A stretch of DNA of 64,000 nucleotides from GCA-2705445 sp002705445 (GTDB lineage: Bacteria; Pseudomonadota; Gammaproteobacteria; Poriferisulfidales; GCA-002705445), in assembly GCA_045561235.1 (NCBI GenBank), contig JBJKYB010000002.1:434001-498000 (forward strand). The letters are read 5' to 3'. Of this stretch, positions 18,392 through 27,155 are shown piece after piece. Within the stretch, counting starts at the first letter, position 1. Every line of letters starts with the position of its first letter. The notes beneath the pieces are model-generated. The model was not told where the DNA came from. It saw only the letters and a list, made by a program, of their open reading frames with translations, and did not search any database. Position numbers and translations under genes: made by a program.

Positions 18392-18779
18392 TAGGACTCC
18401 TAATAATTGTCTTAATTATATTTTTAAGAGGGTAAAACTTATTCCCTCCACTTAAATGCTATTATTGATCCTCTATTGTCTCTACTGAAATTTCAGTAAA
18501 GCGAGACCTTCCATGTCCATAGCAATTCCCACCTCACAGCAGGACTCTATAATTTTACGTAACTTTATCGTCGAGTCAACAGTTTCAAGCAATTTTGAGT
18601 AAAAAAAGTTTAACAAAATCAATTATATATAAGCATATTCTAATTTAGCTTATAACCGTTTACTTATATTATAAACAGGCAGCCCGACTAAAATCCCATA
18701 AAAACAATGGATTAAATAATTTTTTAATATTAAATTTTAGTTATAAATAAGCATCAATTCTTTATTTTATAGTTTAAAC
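18392..18779. other. 388-bp gene-free spacer: porin leader and promoters
   Basis: This spacer separates the divergent porin and lipoprotein genes. On the minus strand it holds a candidate porin promoter (18552-18579) and about 155 bases of leader. That leader contains a perfect 16-bp palindrome (18483-18498) and a GAGGG/CCCTC stem (18428-18448). The section 18500-18545 is noticeably less AT-rich than its surroundings, consistent with a structured transcript. I see no open frame and no tRNA. The 18600-18779 half is AT-rich and otherwise featureless. Confidence 0.6.
18552..18579 (-). promoter_or_regulatory. Putative porin promoter
   Basis: Read on the minus strand: TTGACT at 18579-18574, 16 bp, then TAAAAT at 18557-18552. 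It lies about 160 bp ahead of the porin ATG and would give a long untranslated leader. Confidence 0.45.
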
Positions 18780-19679
18780 ATGTATGATAACTTTTTTAAA
18801 TCTTTTCTATTTTCAATAATGAATGATATAAATAAAACACCTATAAATAAAACACTTATAGTGACTTTCGCTGTTTTACTAACTGGTTGTGGTTTATCAG
18901 TGCCAGGATTTGACAGTTCAAACACTTCAGATTCAAACTCAGTAGAATATAAAGTGGTTCTAGATGAGTACTACGATGGTTATGGTGATGATGAATTGAC
19001 CAGCGCAGAAATTGACAAGGGAGCGGATAGTTTTGCAAAATGCGGAACTGCAACTGAGTGTAGTTTACTTTGGGACACTGCTATAGAGTGGCTAACAACA
19101 AAATCAAATTATAAAGGAACTTTAGAGACCAACACAAAAAACCTTCTTGAAACAAAAGCTGATCCAACACGAAAGAAGGCCGATAAAATTACATTCAAAG
19201 TTACAAAAATTCCTAATGGAGGGGGGAATATAATTAAAATCTCTGCGAAGTGCCCAAAAAATTGTAAGAGCTATATAGACAAAGAGTATTTTGCTTTTAA
19301 TAGCTATCTTAATACTCATCTTATTGCATACAAAAAAGGAATTATAGGCTATGCCCAAGTTGAGAATGAAGTACTTGAAAATACTGAAAGTTCTGGCGAA
19401 TTAGACATAGACATAAGTGATCTCACTGGCAGTTCTGAAATTTCGATCCTAGAAGAAAATGAAAAACTAGATAAAATTGACATTACGAACATGAAGAAAA
19501 AAAGATATATCGGCGAAGTTGCTGAAAGTTTAATCGATGAATATTCGTGTAACAAACAAAGTGAAATTAACCTTGTTAAAAAAACAAGAAAGCGGGAGTT
19601 ATACGAAGTTAATTGCATAAAAGAAGTTAAAAGATTAATTTTTGATTGTACTCCTGATGGTTGCGAGGTTCTTCAGTGA
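18780..19679 (+). CDS. Putative lipoprotein with C-terminal Cys-rich domain
   Basis: 299 aa from ATG 18780; ATG 18819 gives a more regular signal peptide. The hydrophobic stretch TLIVTFAVLLTGCGLS contains a lipobox (LLTG then Cys). A serine-rich linker follows, then a globular part with several Cys. The last 50 residues end in YEVNCIKEVKRLIFDCTPDGC, closely matching the end of the next gene. I do not recognise the family; an envelope role is inferred only from the lipobox. It overlaps the next lipoprotein by 4 bp. Confidence 0.8.
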   Translation: MYDNFFKSFLFSIMNDINKTPINKTLIVTFAVLLTGCGLSVPGFDSSNTSDSNSVEYKVVLDEYYDGYGDDELTSAEIDKGADSFAKCGTATECSLLWDTAIEWLTTKSNYKGTLETNTKNLLETKADPTRKKADKITFKVTKIPNGGGNIIKISAKCPKNCKSYIDKEYFAFNSYLNTHLIAYKKGIIGYAQVENEVLENTESSGELDIDISDLTGSSEISILEENEKLDKIDITNMKKKRYIGEVAESLIDEYSCNKQSEINLVKKTRKRELYEVNCIKEVKRLIFDCTPDGCEVLQ

Positions 19680-19984
19680 AAAACTTTTTTATTATGATTT
19701 TAATCTTATCTATTGGAGTATCATTAAGCGGTTGTGCGAAAACTGATACCATAAAAGATTGGCTCAAAGAAGGAACGAAAGACTATCAAGAAGAAAAGAA
19801 AAAAATTACAAAAACTAACAAAGATGGCATTCAAAACTTACTCGAACGTAAAGGCTGTGTAAGCGGATCGAGCGCAAAGATTATCGAAACTGATAGTACT
19901 GACTATAAAGTTTATGAGGTAACTTGTGTTAAAAAATCAAAGCGCTTTATTGTAAAGTGTGATGAAAATGCTTGCAGTGAATAA
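19676..19984 (+). CDS. Small lipoprotein, paralogue of the preceding C-terminal domain
   Basis: 102 aa from the GTG at 19676, which overlaps the upstream TGA as GTGA; a TTG at 19661 is an alternative. Signal peptide with lipobox (GVSLSGCAK). The mature part has a lysine-rich helix, then LLERKGC, and YEVTCVKKSKRFIVKCDENAC, matching the upstream protein in Cys spacing and in the YEVxC-x-K-x-x-KR-x-I-x-x-C core. It was probably made by duplication of that domain. Function unknown. Confidence 0.75.
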   Translation: MKNFFIMILILSIGVSLSGCAKTDTIKDWLKEGTKDYQEEKKKITKTNKDGIQNLLERKGCVSGSSAKIIETDSTDYKVYEVTCVKKSKRFIVKCDENACSE

Positions 19985-20063
19985 TTAGCTTGCATTGAAT
20001 TCTTAATGCAGAGTAATAGCAGTAGATGCTTATGGAATAAAAATTGCATTAGTTTAAAGGATA

Positions 20064-20105
20064 ACTAAATTAATAAAAGGAATTACTAAATTAATAAAAG
20101 GAATT
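20064..20105 (+). repeat. Perfect 21-bp tandem duplication carrying a ribosome-binding site
   Basis: Two identical 21-bp units (20064-20084 and 20085-20105), each containing AATAAAAGGAATT. Both carry the AAAGGA element, and the second is correctly spaced for the TTG start at 20109 of the autotransporter-like gene. Confidence 0.85.
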
Positions 20106-20108
20106 ATT

Positions 20109-22106
20109 TTGCAGAAAATATCATTTTTACTGTTGTGCTTTTTGTTAGTTTTTACAAGTCAAAAAGCTCTCGCTGCTGACTGCTCGGTGAACTCTGGCTC
20201 GGATACAAACATTTCAGCAGATTGTGATGGTTTTGATCTAGATAGCTCGAACTCAAATACAATTACCATTGATTTGGGTGTTACCGTCTCGGATGCTGGT
20301 AATGTTATTTATCTTAAGGAAGACCTATTTAAGCTTGATATTAAAGGCTTGGTTCAACCGAGTAACGGTTATTCCACTGGCCTTTATATAGATCAGTACA
20401 ATAAAAACGATACTGTAACTTTAACTACACTCGATATCTCTGGCACACTAGGATTAAGCGTTAACGATGGTCGACGTGGAATTATAATGTACAACGCCCC
20501 TTCTTTGTCAGGGAATACTGTAATTGGAACCCTAAATAATACAGGCACCATCACTGGAGATACAGGAATGTCGTTGTATAATAGATCAATTATTACCACG
20601 CTAAATAACAGTGGGTCGATCACTGGAGCTGGCCATACGGGCATAATTCATTTTGGTAATAATACACAGGCAAACAATGGCTACTTTGGAACCATAAATA
20701 ATTCTGGAACCATACAAGGTGCTGCAGCTGCCATTCTTTTGTATAACCACGCTTATATAACAAATTTAATTAATACAGGCACCATATCAACGAGTGGTGG
20801 GGGAAGCGATATCGATTTATCGGGCTCTTCTTATATAACGAACTTGTATAATGATCAGGGTGGTACAGATGCTTTAACTATAAATAAAGTGCCAACAAAT
20901 TATTACATCATCATAAATGATGGGGCAGATTACGGTAAAGTTAAATTTAATGGTGTAAGTAGTGGCACGATGAATTTTAATATCGACACAACTAGATCGG
21001 CTTCAGGAATTGATGGGGCTACATATTCAAGCGTAATAGAAGGTTTAACTTCAGCTAGATTGTCAGCAACCTCTGGGACATCTGGAATATACACTTGGAC
21101 TTTGTCTGATTCTGATAATAACAATACCTGGGATTTAGTCATTGACTCTAGTGCGCCTTCTGCATCTAGTACCATGACATCTATTTCGAATTTAACTTAT
21201 GCCACAAGCGCAGTTTTTAATAGTTTCTCTTACACCTCGAGTTATTTGAATTTAAATAGCTATGATTGCGGAATCTTTGACCAGCAAGGTATGTGCGGAG
21301 CCTTATTTAGCAAATTAGTTGACAGCAATGGAAATAATGACACTGACTTTGACTACTCGGCTGGACAAATGGTCAATGGCTTCAAATTCAATGACAATTT
21401 AAGAGTAGCAGCTTTTATTGATCAAATGGTAAATAATAATTTGCCATCTGGTGTCCAACTTGAAAAAGATTCTCCATTAGTTGGAGCTTCAACTGTTTGG
21501 AATCAAAATAAAAGCAAGCTCGGATTTGAGGCTAAAATTATGGCTGCTCATCAATCAAAAAAGATTACTTCAACAAGAACCATTGTGGGAGACGCTGAAG
21601 CCGGTATTGGAAAAACAGATGTTGAAATGAAAACTTATATGGCAGAACTCTCCTACCAATATATTGCAAATGATTCCTTTGGTTTACGTCCATTTTCAGG
21701 TTTTCGCTATTCCTCTATCAAACAAAATGCTTATTCTGAATTTGGTATAGACAACCCACTAACATTTAGCGCTATATCTGACAAAACAAGTACTCTAATT
21801 TTTGGCATACAGGGCAAATATATTATAAATAACAAATTAGTGTTATCAGGATCTTTAGGCTTGGAACGTGACATAAAAAATTCAACAAGTGATGTAAATA
21901 CTTCTTCTTCGACCATATCTGGGCTCACAGCATTAAAGCTTCATAATGGAGGAGGCGTTGATAAAACAAGAGGCTCTTTTGGGGCAAATTTGAGCTATTT
22001 CATAACTGAAAAAGCGAAATTAACCTTTCACGGCAACTTTCAAGAATTATCGTACCATGATTCTGACGTAGAAAATTTTTACATCTCATATGAGCTTGGT
22101 TTTTAA
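20109..22106 (+). CDS. Autotransporter-like outer-membrane protein
   Basis: 665 aa, starting at TTG 20109. Signal peptide of about 22 residues ending KALA-ADC. The passenger region (residues about 100-260) has beta-helix-like repeats built on LNNTGTITG, LNNSGSITG, INNSGTIQG and LINTGTIST. After a low-complexity Ser/Thr region, residues about 385-665 form a beta-barrel domain that ends YISYELGF, with the terminal Phe of outer-membrane barrels. This is the layout of type V autotransporters. The passenger has no recognisable enzyme motif, so it is probably adhesive or structural. It lies downstream of two lipoprotein genes. Confidence 0.82.
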   Translation: MQKISFLLLCFLLVFTSQKALAADCSVNSGSDTNISADCDGFDLDSSNSNTITIDLGVTVSDAGNVIYLKEDLFKLDIKGLVQPSNGYSTGLYIDQYNKNDTVTLTTLDISGTLGLSVNDGRRGIIMYNAPSLSGNTVIGTLNNTGTITGDTGMSLYNRSIITTLNNSGSITGAGHTGIIHFGNNTQANNGYFGTINNSGTIQGAAAAILLYNHAYITNLINTGTISTSGGGSDIDLSGSSYITNLYNDQGGTDALTINKVPTNYYIIINDGADYGKVKFNGVSSGTMNFNIDTTRSASGIDGATYSSVIEGLTSARLSATSGTSGIYTWTLSDSDNNNTWDLVIDSSAPSASSTMTSISNLTYATSAVFNSFSYTSSYLNLNSYDCGIFDQQGMCGALFSKLVDSNGNNDTDFDYSAGQMVNGFKFNDNLRVAAFIDQMVNNNLPSGVQLEKDSPLVGASTVWNQNKSKLGFEAKIMAAHQSKKITSTRTIVGDAEAGIGKTDVEMKTYMAELSYQYIANDSFGLRPFSGFRYSSIKQNAYSEFGIDNPLTFSAISDKTSTLIFGIQGKYIINNKLVLSGSLGLERDIKNSTSDVNTSSSTISGLTALKLHNGGGVDKTRGSFGANLSYFITEKAKLTFHGNFQELSYHDSDVENFYISYELGF

Positions 22107-22177
22107 TATTTTGTAAAGTTTAAATTTATTTAAAATTCTATAACTTAATATTTATATCTAATAATTTAAAAAAGTTT

Positions 22178-23623
22178 ATGAAAAAAATCATCTGGTTTAG
22201 ATACGATTTGAGAATTTATGATAATCAAGCATTTATAAATGCTTGTAAAGGCGGGGTGGTTGTGCCCATTTTTATTTTTGATGAAAAATTTTGGAAGCTC
22301 CCCACATCAAGTAATTTTCATCTTAAATTTTTGGAAGATTCATTAAAAGACTTAGAGCATGATCTTGCACATTACCAAATATTCCTGCATAAATTTTATG
22401 GTGATACGGAAGAAATACTAAAAGCGTTAATTGAGAAACACAAAATAAACGAAGTATATTCAACAAGAGTAATAAAGAATGATTTCTTAAGAAAATTAGA
22501 TAGAAATTGCAATGAATTATTTCAATGTAAAAATATCGTTTGGAGACAACACGACCAATTTGGTATTCAAACGCAAAAGAGAAAAAGGTCTCAATGGGCA
22601 AGTCATTGGAATAAGTTTATAAATACGAATCCTAAGGATATTTCAATAAATTGTAGCTTTACCGCTCCTGAGAACCATGATTACTATCGGGTTATAACAA
22701 ACGAATTAAGTACAAATTTTATTCAAAACGGTGGTAGAAAAAGGGCAGTTTCATTATTAGAAAGCTTTCTCTCAAGGCGCTCTGAAAATTACCAATCAGA
22801 AATGTCATCACCTATAACTGGACAAATATCTTGCTCCCGCCTTAGTCCACACATTGCTTATGGCACGATATCTCTCCGAGAAATAAATTTTCATTTAGAA
22901 AAGATTCTAAAAGGAAATTTAAGTATTGAAAACAGAAAGTCTTTTAAATCTTTTAAAAGTAGGCTTGCATGGCATTGCCATTTTATTCAGAAAATTTACG
23001 ACGAGCCAGATATTGAAAAACAAAATATGAATAGAGCTTACGATATTTTACGGTATAACTATGACCAAAGAAAAATAGAGGCTTGGAAAAATGGACAGAC
23101 AGGTTTTCCTTTTGTTGATGCTTGCATGAGATACTTAAGAAATCGCGGCTGGATAAATTTTAGGATGAGGGCAATGCTTGTTTCTTTTGCATCATATCAA
23201 TTGTGGCTTGATTGGAGAATGACCAGCAAACATCTCGCAAAATTGTTCACGGATTATGAGCCAGGTATTCATTACTCGCAATTCCAAATGCAATCCGGAA
23301 CAACGGGAATTAATACCATTAGAATTTATAATCCCATCAAACAGTCTTTTGACCAAGACCCAGACGGGAAATTTATTAAAAAATGGGTGCCTGAATTAAG
23401 ACAATTACCAAAAGAATTGGTTCACGAGCCTTGGAAAATCTCACCTATCGAAAAAGCAGGGCTGGACTTGAGCCAATTTAATAAATATCCAGAGCCAATT
23501 GTAGAAAATAAAACAGCTGCAAAAATAGCTAGAGAAAGAATTTGGGCAGTTAAAAAAACAAGGAAAGCTAAAGAACTTTCAAAAACGGTTATAGAGAAGC
23601 ATGCAAGTATGAACTCTCGTTAA
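22178..23623 (+). CDS. Cryptochrome/photolyase family protein
   Basis: 481 aa. An N-terminal alpha/beta antenna domain begins KKIIWFRYDLRIYDNQAF, and the C-terminal helical FAD-binding domain shows SRLSPHIAYGTISLREI, RLAWHCHF, FPFVDACMRYLRNRGWINFRMRAMLVSF and IRIYNP. In standard CPD photolyases the segment before the RIFNP motif reads like GTGTDAAPYFRIFNP; here it is SGTTGINTIRIYNPIKQSFDQDPDG, which marks a distinct subgroup. It probably repairs UV-induced pyrimidine dimers in light, but a signalling role cannot be excluded. It converges on the ParA-like gene, 4 bp apart. Confidence 0.9.
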   Translation: MKKIIWFRYDLRIYDNQAFINACKGGVVVPIFIFDEKFWKLPTSSNFHLKFLEDSLKDLEHDLAHYQIFLHKFYGDTEEILKALIEKHKINEVYSTRVIKNDFLRKLDRNCNELFQCKNIVWRQHDQFGIQTQKRKRSQWASHWNKFINTNPKDISINCSFTAPENHDYYRVITNELSTNFIQNGGRKRAVSLLESFLSRRSENYQSEMSSPITGQISCSRLSPHIAYGTISLREINFHLEKILKGNLSIENRKSFKSFKSRLAWHCHFIQKIYDEPDIEKQNMNRAYDILRYNYDQRKIEAWKNGQTGFPFVDACMRYLRNRGWINFRMRAMLVSFASYQLWLDWRMTSKHLAKLFTDYEPGIHYSQFQMQSGTTGINTIRIYNPIKQSFDQDPDGKFIKKWVPELRQLPKELVHEPWKISPIEKAGLDLSQFNKYPEPIVENKTAAKIARERIWAVKKTRKAKELSKTVIEKHASMNSR

Positions 23624-23627
23624 ATTA

Positions 23628-24254
23628 TTACCTGCTTCTTTTACTATTAAGCCAATCTATTATAGGGTCAAAATAAGTTCTATCTACTTCTGTCATTGCT
23701 GGGCCCATTTCATATATACCCAAACCTTTTTCTGCTCCTCTAATATAATTTTGGCTGTCTCTTACCATTGTAAGAAATGGAATTTTCTGTCCTTCCAAAA
23801 AATCATCTAATTCCCAATAAATATTTGTGTAATCTCTTCCCCTATTTGCAACCAGAGCAATTTTTGACTTTTTCTTTACAACTCTTGAGTGTTTTTTTAT
23901 ATTTTTAATAAATTCACCAGCAGCTCGCATATCAATAGGTGAGGGTAATACAGGAATTATAACGCTTTCGGCCATATTAAGAACTTTGGTTAAAGCTGCT
24001 CCCTGAAGACCAGCAGGAGCATCAATTATTTTATAATCGACGCCTCTTTTTACTTTTACCCCATAACCTTTAATGCCTGTTATTGGGGGTTTTGCTGAGG
24101 AACGAGCTTTAAGCCAGCTAATAGAGCTTTCTTGGCTGTCCAAGTCGACCAAGGCAACTTGTTTGCCTATGGATGCGTAAAAACTTGCTAAATTTGTGGC
24201 AATTGTTGTTTTGCCAGAGCCACCTTTTGAATTTAAAACTAATATTGATCTCAT
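23628..24254 (-). CDS. Orphan ParA/MinD-family ATPase
   Basis: 208 aa. Deviant Walker A motif NSKGGSGKTTIATNLA at the N-terminus, then LVDLDSQESS and IIDAPAG. There is no ParB-like gene beside it, so it is not the chromosomal partition ATPase (that is at 39.6 kb). It resembles small stand-alone ParA proteins that position cargo such as chemoreceptors, carboxysomes or plasmids. Its real cargo is unknown. Confidence 0.85.
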   Translation of the reverse strand: MRSILVLNSKGGSGKTTIATNLASFYASIGKQVALVDLDSQESSISWLKARSSAKPPITGIKGYGVKVKRGVDYKIIDAPAGLQGAALTKVLNMAESVIIPVLPSPIDMRAAGEFIKNIKKHSRVVKKKSKIALVANRGRDYTNIYWELDDFLEGQKIPFLTMVRDSQNYIRGAEKGLGIYEMGPAMTEVDRTYFDPIIDWLNSKRSR

Positions 24255-24316
24255 ATAAAAATTCCAAATTGTTAGCTTAGATCAATACTATCATTATTCT
24301 TTGACTTGATCTAATC

Positions 24317-25087
24317 TCAAATATCAAAAGTAGAAATCACGGGAGCATGGTCTGATGGTCTTTCATTTTTTCTTGGATTCATGTCGATATAACTACTTAT
24401 GCATTTTTTTGATAGGGCGTCGTTTGTTAAAACTAAATCTATTCTTAAACCTCTGTTTCTTCTAAAAGCTCCAGTTCTATAATCCCACCAACTATAAAGA
24501 TCCTTTTTTTGGGGAAACAGTCTGAAGGTGTCTGAAAATCCTAATTTCAAAATATTTTTAAGCGCGAGTCTCTCTTTTTTACTGCATAATATTTTTTCTT
24601 CCCAGGCGTCAGGATCATAAACATCTTGATTTTCAGGAGCTATATTAAAATCTCCAACTATCGCATAATATTTTGTTTTAACTAAGTCTTTCTTCACATG
24701 TTTTGCTATTTCTTTTAACCACGATAATTTATATTTATATTTTTCTGAGCCAACTTCGTGTCCATTCACAACATATAAATTTAATACTGTTAAATCTTTT
24801 CCATATCTTGTTAACAAAAACCTTTTTTGGTCTTGCTCTTTATCATTAATTAACTTTACAGATTCTTTTGGAGGATTTTTACTAATTGTAGTTACGCCGT
24901 TATAGGTTTTTTGCCCTATAAAATCACAATAATAGCCAGCATCAGTTATGTCGTCGATTGGAAAAGACGAGTCCTCAACTTTTGTTTCTTGAATTGCTAA
25001 CACATCAATATCATTAACTTTTAACCACTCTAAAACCTGTGGCAATCTTACTCTTAGAGAATTTACATTCCAAGAGGCGATCTTCAT
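24317..25087 (-). CDS. xthA: Exodeoxyribonuclease III
   Basis: 256 aa member of the EEP nuclease family that cleaves abasic sites and 3' blocking groups. Motifs: MKIASWNVNSLRVRL, AIQETKVEDSSFP (Glu metal ligand), VGDFNIAPENQDV, LRIDLVLTND and the C-terminal SDHAPV (catalytic His). The ATG overlaps the stop of prlC by 4 bp. A spacer of about 60 bp follows before the ParA-like gene. Confidence 0.95.
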   Translation of the reverse strand: MKIASWNVNSLRVRLPQVLEWLKVNDIDVLAIQETKVEDSSFPIDDITDAGYYCDFIGQKTYNGVTTISKNPPKESVKLINDKEQDQKRFLLTRYGKDLTVLNLYVVNGHEVGSEKYKYKLSWLKEIAKHVKKDLVKTKYYAIVGDFNIAPENQDVYDPDAWEEKILCSKKERLALKNILKLGFSDTFRLFPQKKDLYSWWDYRTGAFRRNRGLRIDLVLTNDALSKKCISSYIDMNPRKNERPSDHAPVISTFDI

Positions 25088-27120
25088 TTCAAGCCCAAAC
25101 TGCTTAATAAAGGCTGAATTTTAGGCTCTCTTCCTCGAAAATCTACGAAGAGATCAAGGGCAGGTTTAGAGCCTCCGGTTTCAAGAATCTTTTTCATAAA
25201 ACTAGCCCCAACTCTTCTATCAACTAATTTTTTTTCTTTAAAGGCCATAAAAGCATCAGCTGATAGTACCTCTGCCCACTTATAACTATAATATCCAGCA
25301 GCATAACCGCCGGAAAATATATGCGCGAAACTATTTTCGAATTTATTATTCTTATGAACAGGAATTAATGAGGTTCTTTTTCTTACGTCACTTAATATAT
25401 TTTCTGCGAGTTTTGTTTTTTTGTTCTTATCATTCATATGAAGCAAAAAATCAAATAACGAAAATTCAATTTGCCTCAATAAAGCTAGGCCAGTATTGTA
25501 ATTTTTTGTTGCCAAGAGCTTCTTAAAAAGACTATTTGGCAGTTTCTTTTTTGTCTTATAATGAAACGCAAAAGTATCCAAGACATCTTTTTCCCAACAC
25601 CAATTTTCCATGAATTGACTTGGTAATTCTACAGCATCCCATTCAACACCTGATATTCCGGATATTCCTGCATAGTTTACAGTGGTCAGCATATGCTGAA
25701 GGCCATGGCCAAACTCATGAAAAAGAGTTTCAACATCATAGTGTGTAAAAAAAGCAGGGCTTGTTTTTGTAGGCGGACTTGAGTTACATGTAATAAAAGC
25801 AACGGGAGACTGGATTGAACCACTTAACTTTTTTCTTCTTTGTATGCACTCGTCCATCCATGCTCCGCCGCGTTTGTTTTGTCTAGCGTACAGATCAAAG
25901 TAAAATTTCCCACGAAGTTTTTTGTTTTTATCAAATATCTCATATAAACGAACATCCTCATGCCATACTTCTTTTGTTTTTTTTAATTTAACTTCTATGC
26001 CGTATAATGATTTCACCAACTTAAATAAACCTTTAATAACATTCTCAACAGGGAAATATTGTTTAAGTTCTTCTTGAGATATCCCAAAGTTTTCTTCTTT
26101 ATATTTTTCCGCTACGTATGCGATATCCCAAGGGCTAATAGTTTTTAAATTAAGATGTTTTTTTGCAAACTTTTTGAGCAGACTTATTTCTTTTTTAGAC
26201 TTACTTATAGCTTTAATTTTTAAACTTTCTAAAAAATCTATTACTTCATTTGTGCTCTTTGCCATTTTTGTTTCAAGAGAATATTCAGCATAGTTTTTAT
26301 AGCCTAAAATTTGCGACATATCTTGCCGCAATATTAGTATATCCTCGATTATTTTTGTGTTGTCCCACTTGCCACTTACTGGAAACTTTTTAGAGGCTCT
26401 ACTTGCATAAGCCAAATACATTCTTTTTCTTAAAGACTGATTTTCGGCGAAGGTCATTACAGCCATGTAACAAGGCTGATCTAATGTTAAGGTGAATCCA
26501 GATTCATTTCTTTTTGCTGCAGTTTCTTCTGCAATTTCTAAAGAGCTTTGTGGCATACCCTTAAGAGCCTTGATTGTTTTAAAATTTTTTGTCCACGAAT
26601 TGGAAGAATCTAAGATATTTTGCTCAAACTTAGATTCTAATTTTGCCAGTTTTTCTTGACAGCTTCTAAATAACTTTCTTTTTTTTGCATCTAGATGTAC
26701 GCCTGATAGTCTAAAATCTCGCAATACATTTTCGAGGAGTTTATTCTGACTTTGGGTCAAATTTTCTCTACTTTGTTTGTATAACTTTTCATATTGGCTA
26801 AATAATTTTTTATTTTGACCAATTTTACCATAATGGGATGTAAGCAGGTTTAAACTTTTTTCGTACTGAGCTCTAATTTCTTTGTCATTCATCACTGAAT
26901 TAAGGTGTCTTATTGGGGCCCATGCTTTTGAAATCTTGTCATCGGATTCTTCTAGTTTGTACACAAGATTATTCCAAGTCGGAGCTTTTAAGTTTTCTAT
27001 TTTTCCTATTATAGATTTATTTTCATCGACTAAGTATTTTATTGCCGGGAACATATCCTTTTTTTTCATTTTTGAGAATAATGGTAAAGCTGAAGTTTTT
27101 AATAGTGTATTTTTTTCCAT
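25084..27120 (-). CDS. prlC: Oligopeptidase A (M3 family metallopeptidase)
   Basis: 678 aa, the usual size for PrlC. The zinc motif is HEFGHGLQHML near residue 460 and the third ligand is in WDAVELPSQFMENW. The all-helical N-terminal half is lysine-rich. It degrades short peptides, including signal-peptide remnants, in the cytoplasm. It is the gene after gyrB on the minus strand (35 bp gap) and overlaps xthA. Confidence 0.94.
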   Translation of the reverse strand: MEKNTLLKTSALPLFSKMKKKDMFPAIKYLVDENKSIIGKIENLKAPTWNNLVYKLEESDDKISKAWAPIRHLNSVMNDKEIRAQYEKSLNLLTSHYGKIGQNKKLFSQYEKLYKQSRENLTQSQNKLLENVLRDFRLSGVHLDAKKRKLFRSCQEKLAKLESKFEQNILDSSNSWTKNFKTIKALKGMPQSSLEIAEETAAKRNESGFTLTLDQPCYMAVMTFAENQSLRKRMYLAYASRASKKFPVSGKWDNTKIIEDILILRQDMSQILGYKNYAEYSLETKMAKSTNEVIDFLESLKIKAISKSKKEISLLKKFAKKHLNLKTISPWDIAYVAEKYKEENFGISQEELKQYFPVENVIKGLFKLVKSLYGIEVKLKKTKEVWHEDVRLYEIFDKNKKLRGKFYFDLYARQNKRGGAWMDECIQRRKKLSGSIQSPVAFITCNSSPPTKTSPAFFTHYDVETLFHEFGHGLQHMLTTVNYAGISGISGVEWDAVELPSQFMENWCWEKDVLDTFAFHYKTKKKLPNSLFKKLLATKNYNTGLALLRQIEFSLFDFLLHMNDKNKKTKLAENILSDVRKRTSLIPVHKNNKFENSFAHIFSGGYAAGYYSYKWAEVLSADAFMAFKEKKLVDRRVGASFMKKILETGGSKPALDLFVDFRGREPKIQPLLSSLGLK

Positions 27121-27155
27121 TTTGTTCGCTTAAATGTCCTTATTTGTTTCAAATT

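Noticed and set aside
19990..20012. TGCATT/AATGCA hairpin after the second lipoprotein as terminator
   Set aside because: Short AT-rich stem without a T-tract; too weak to call.
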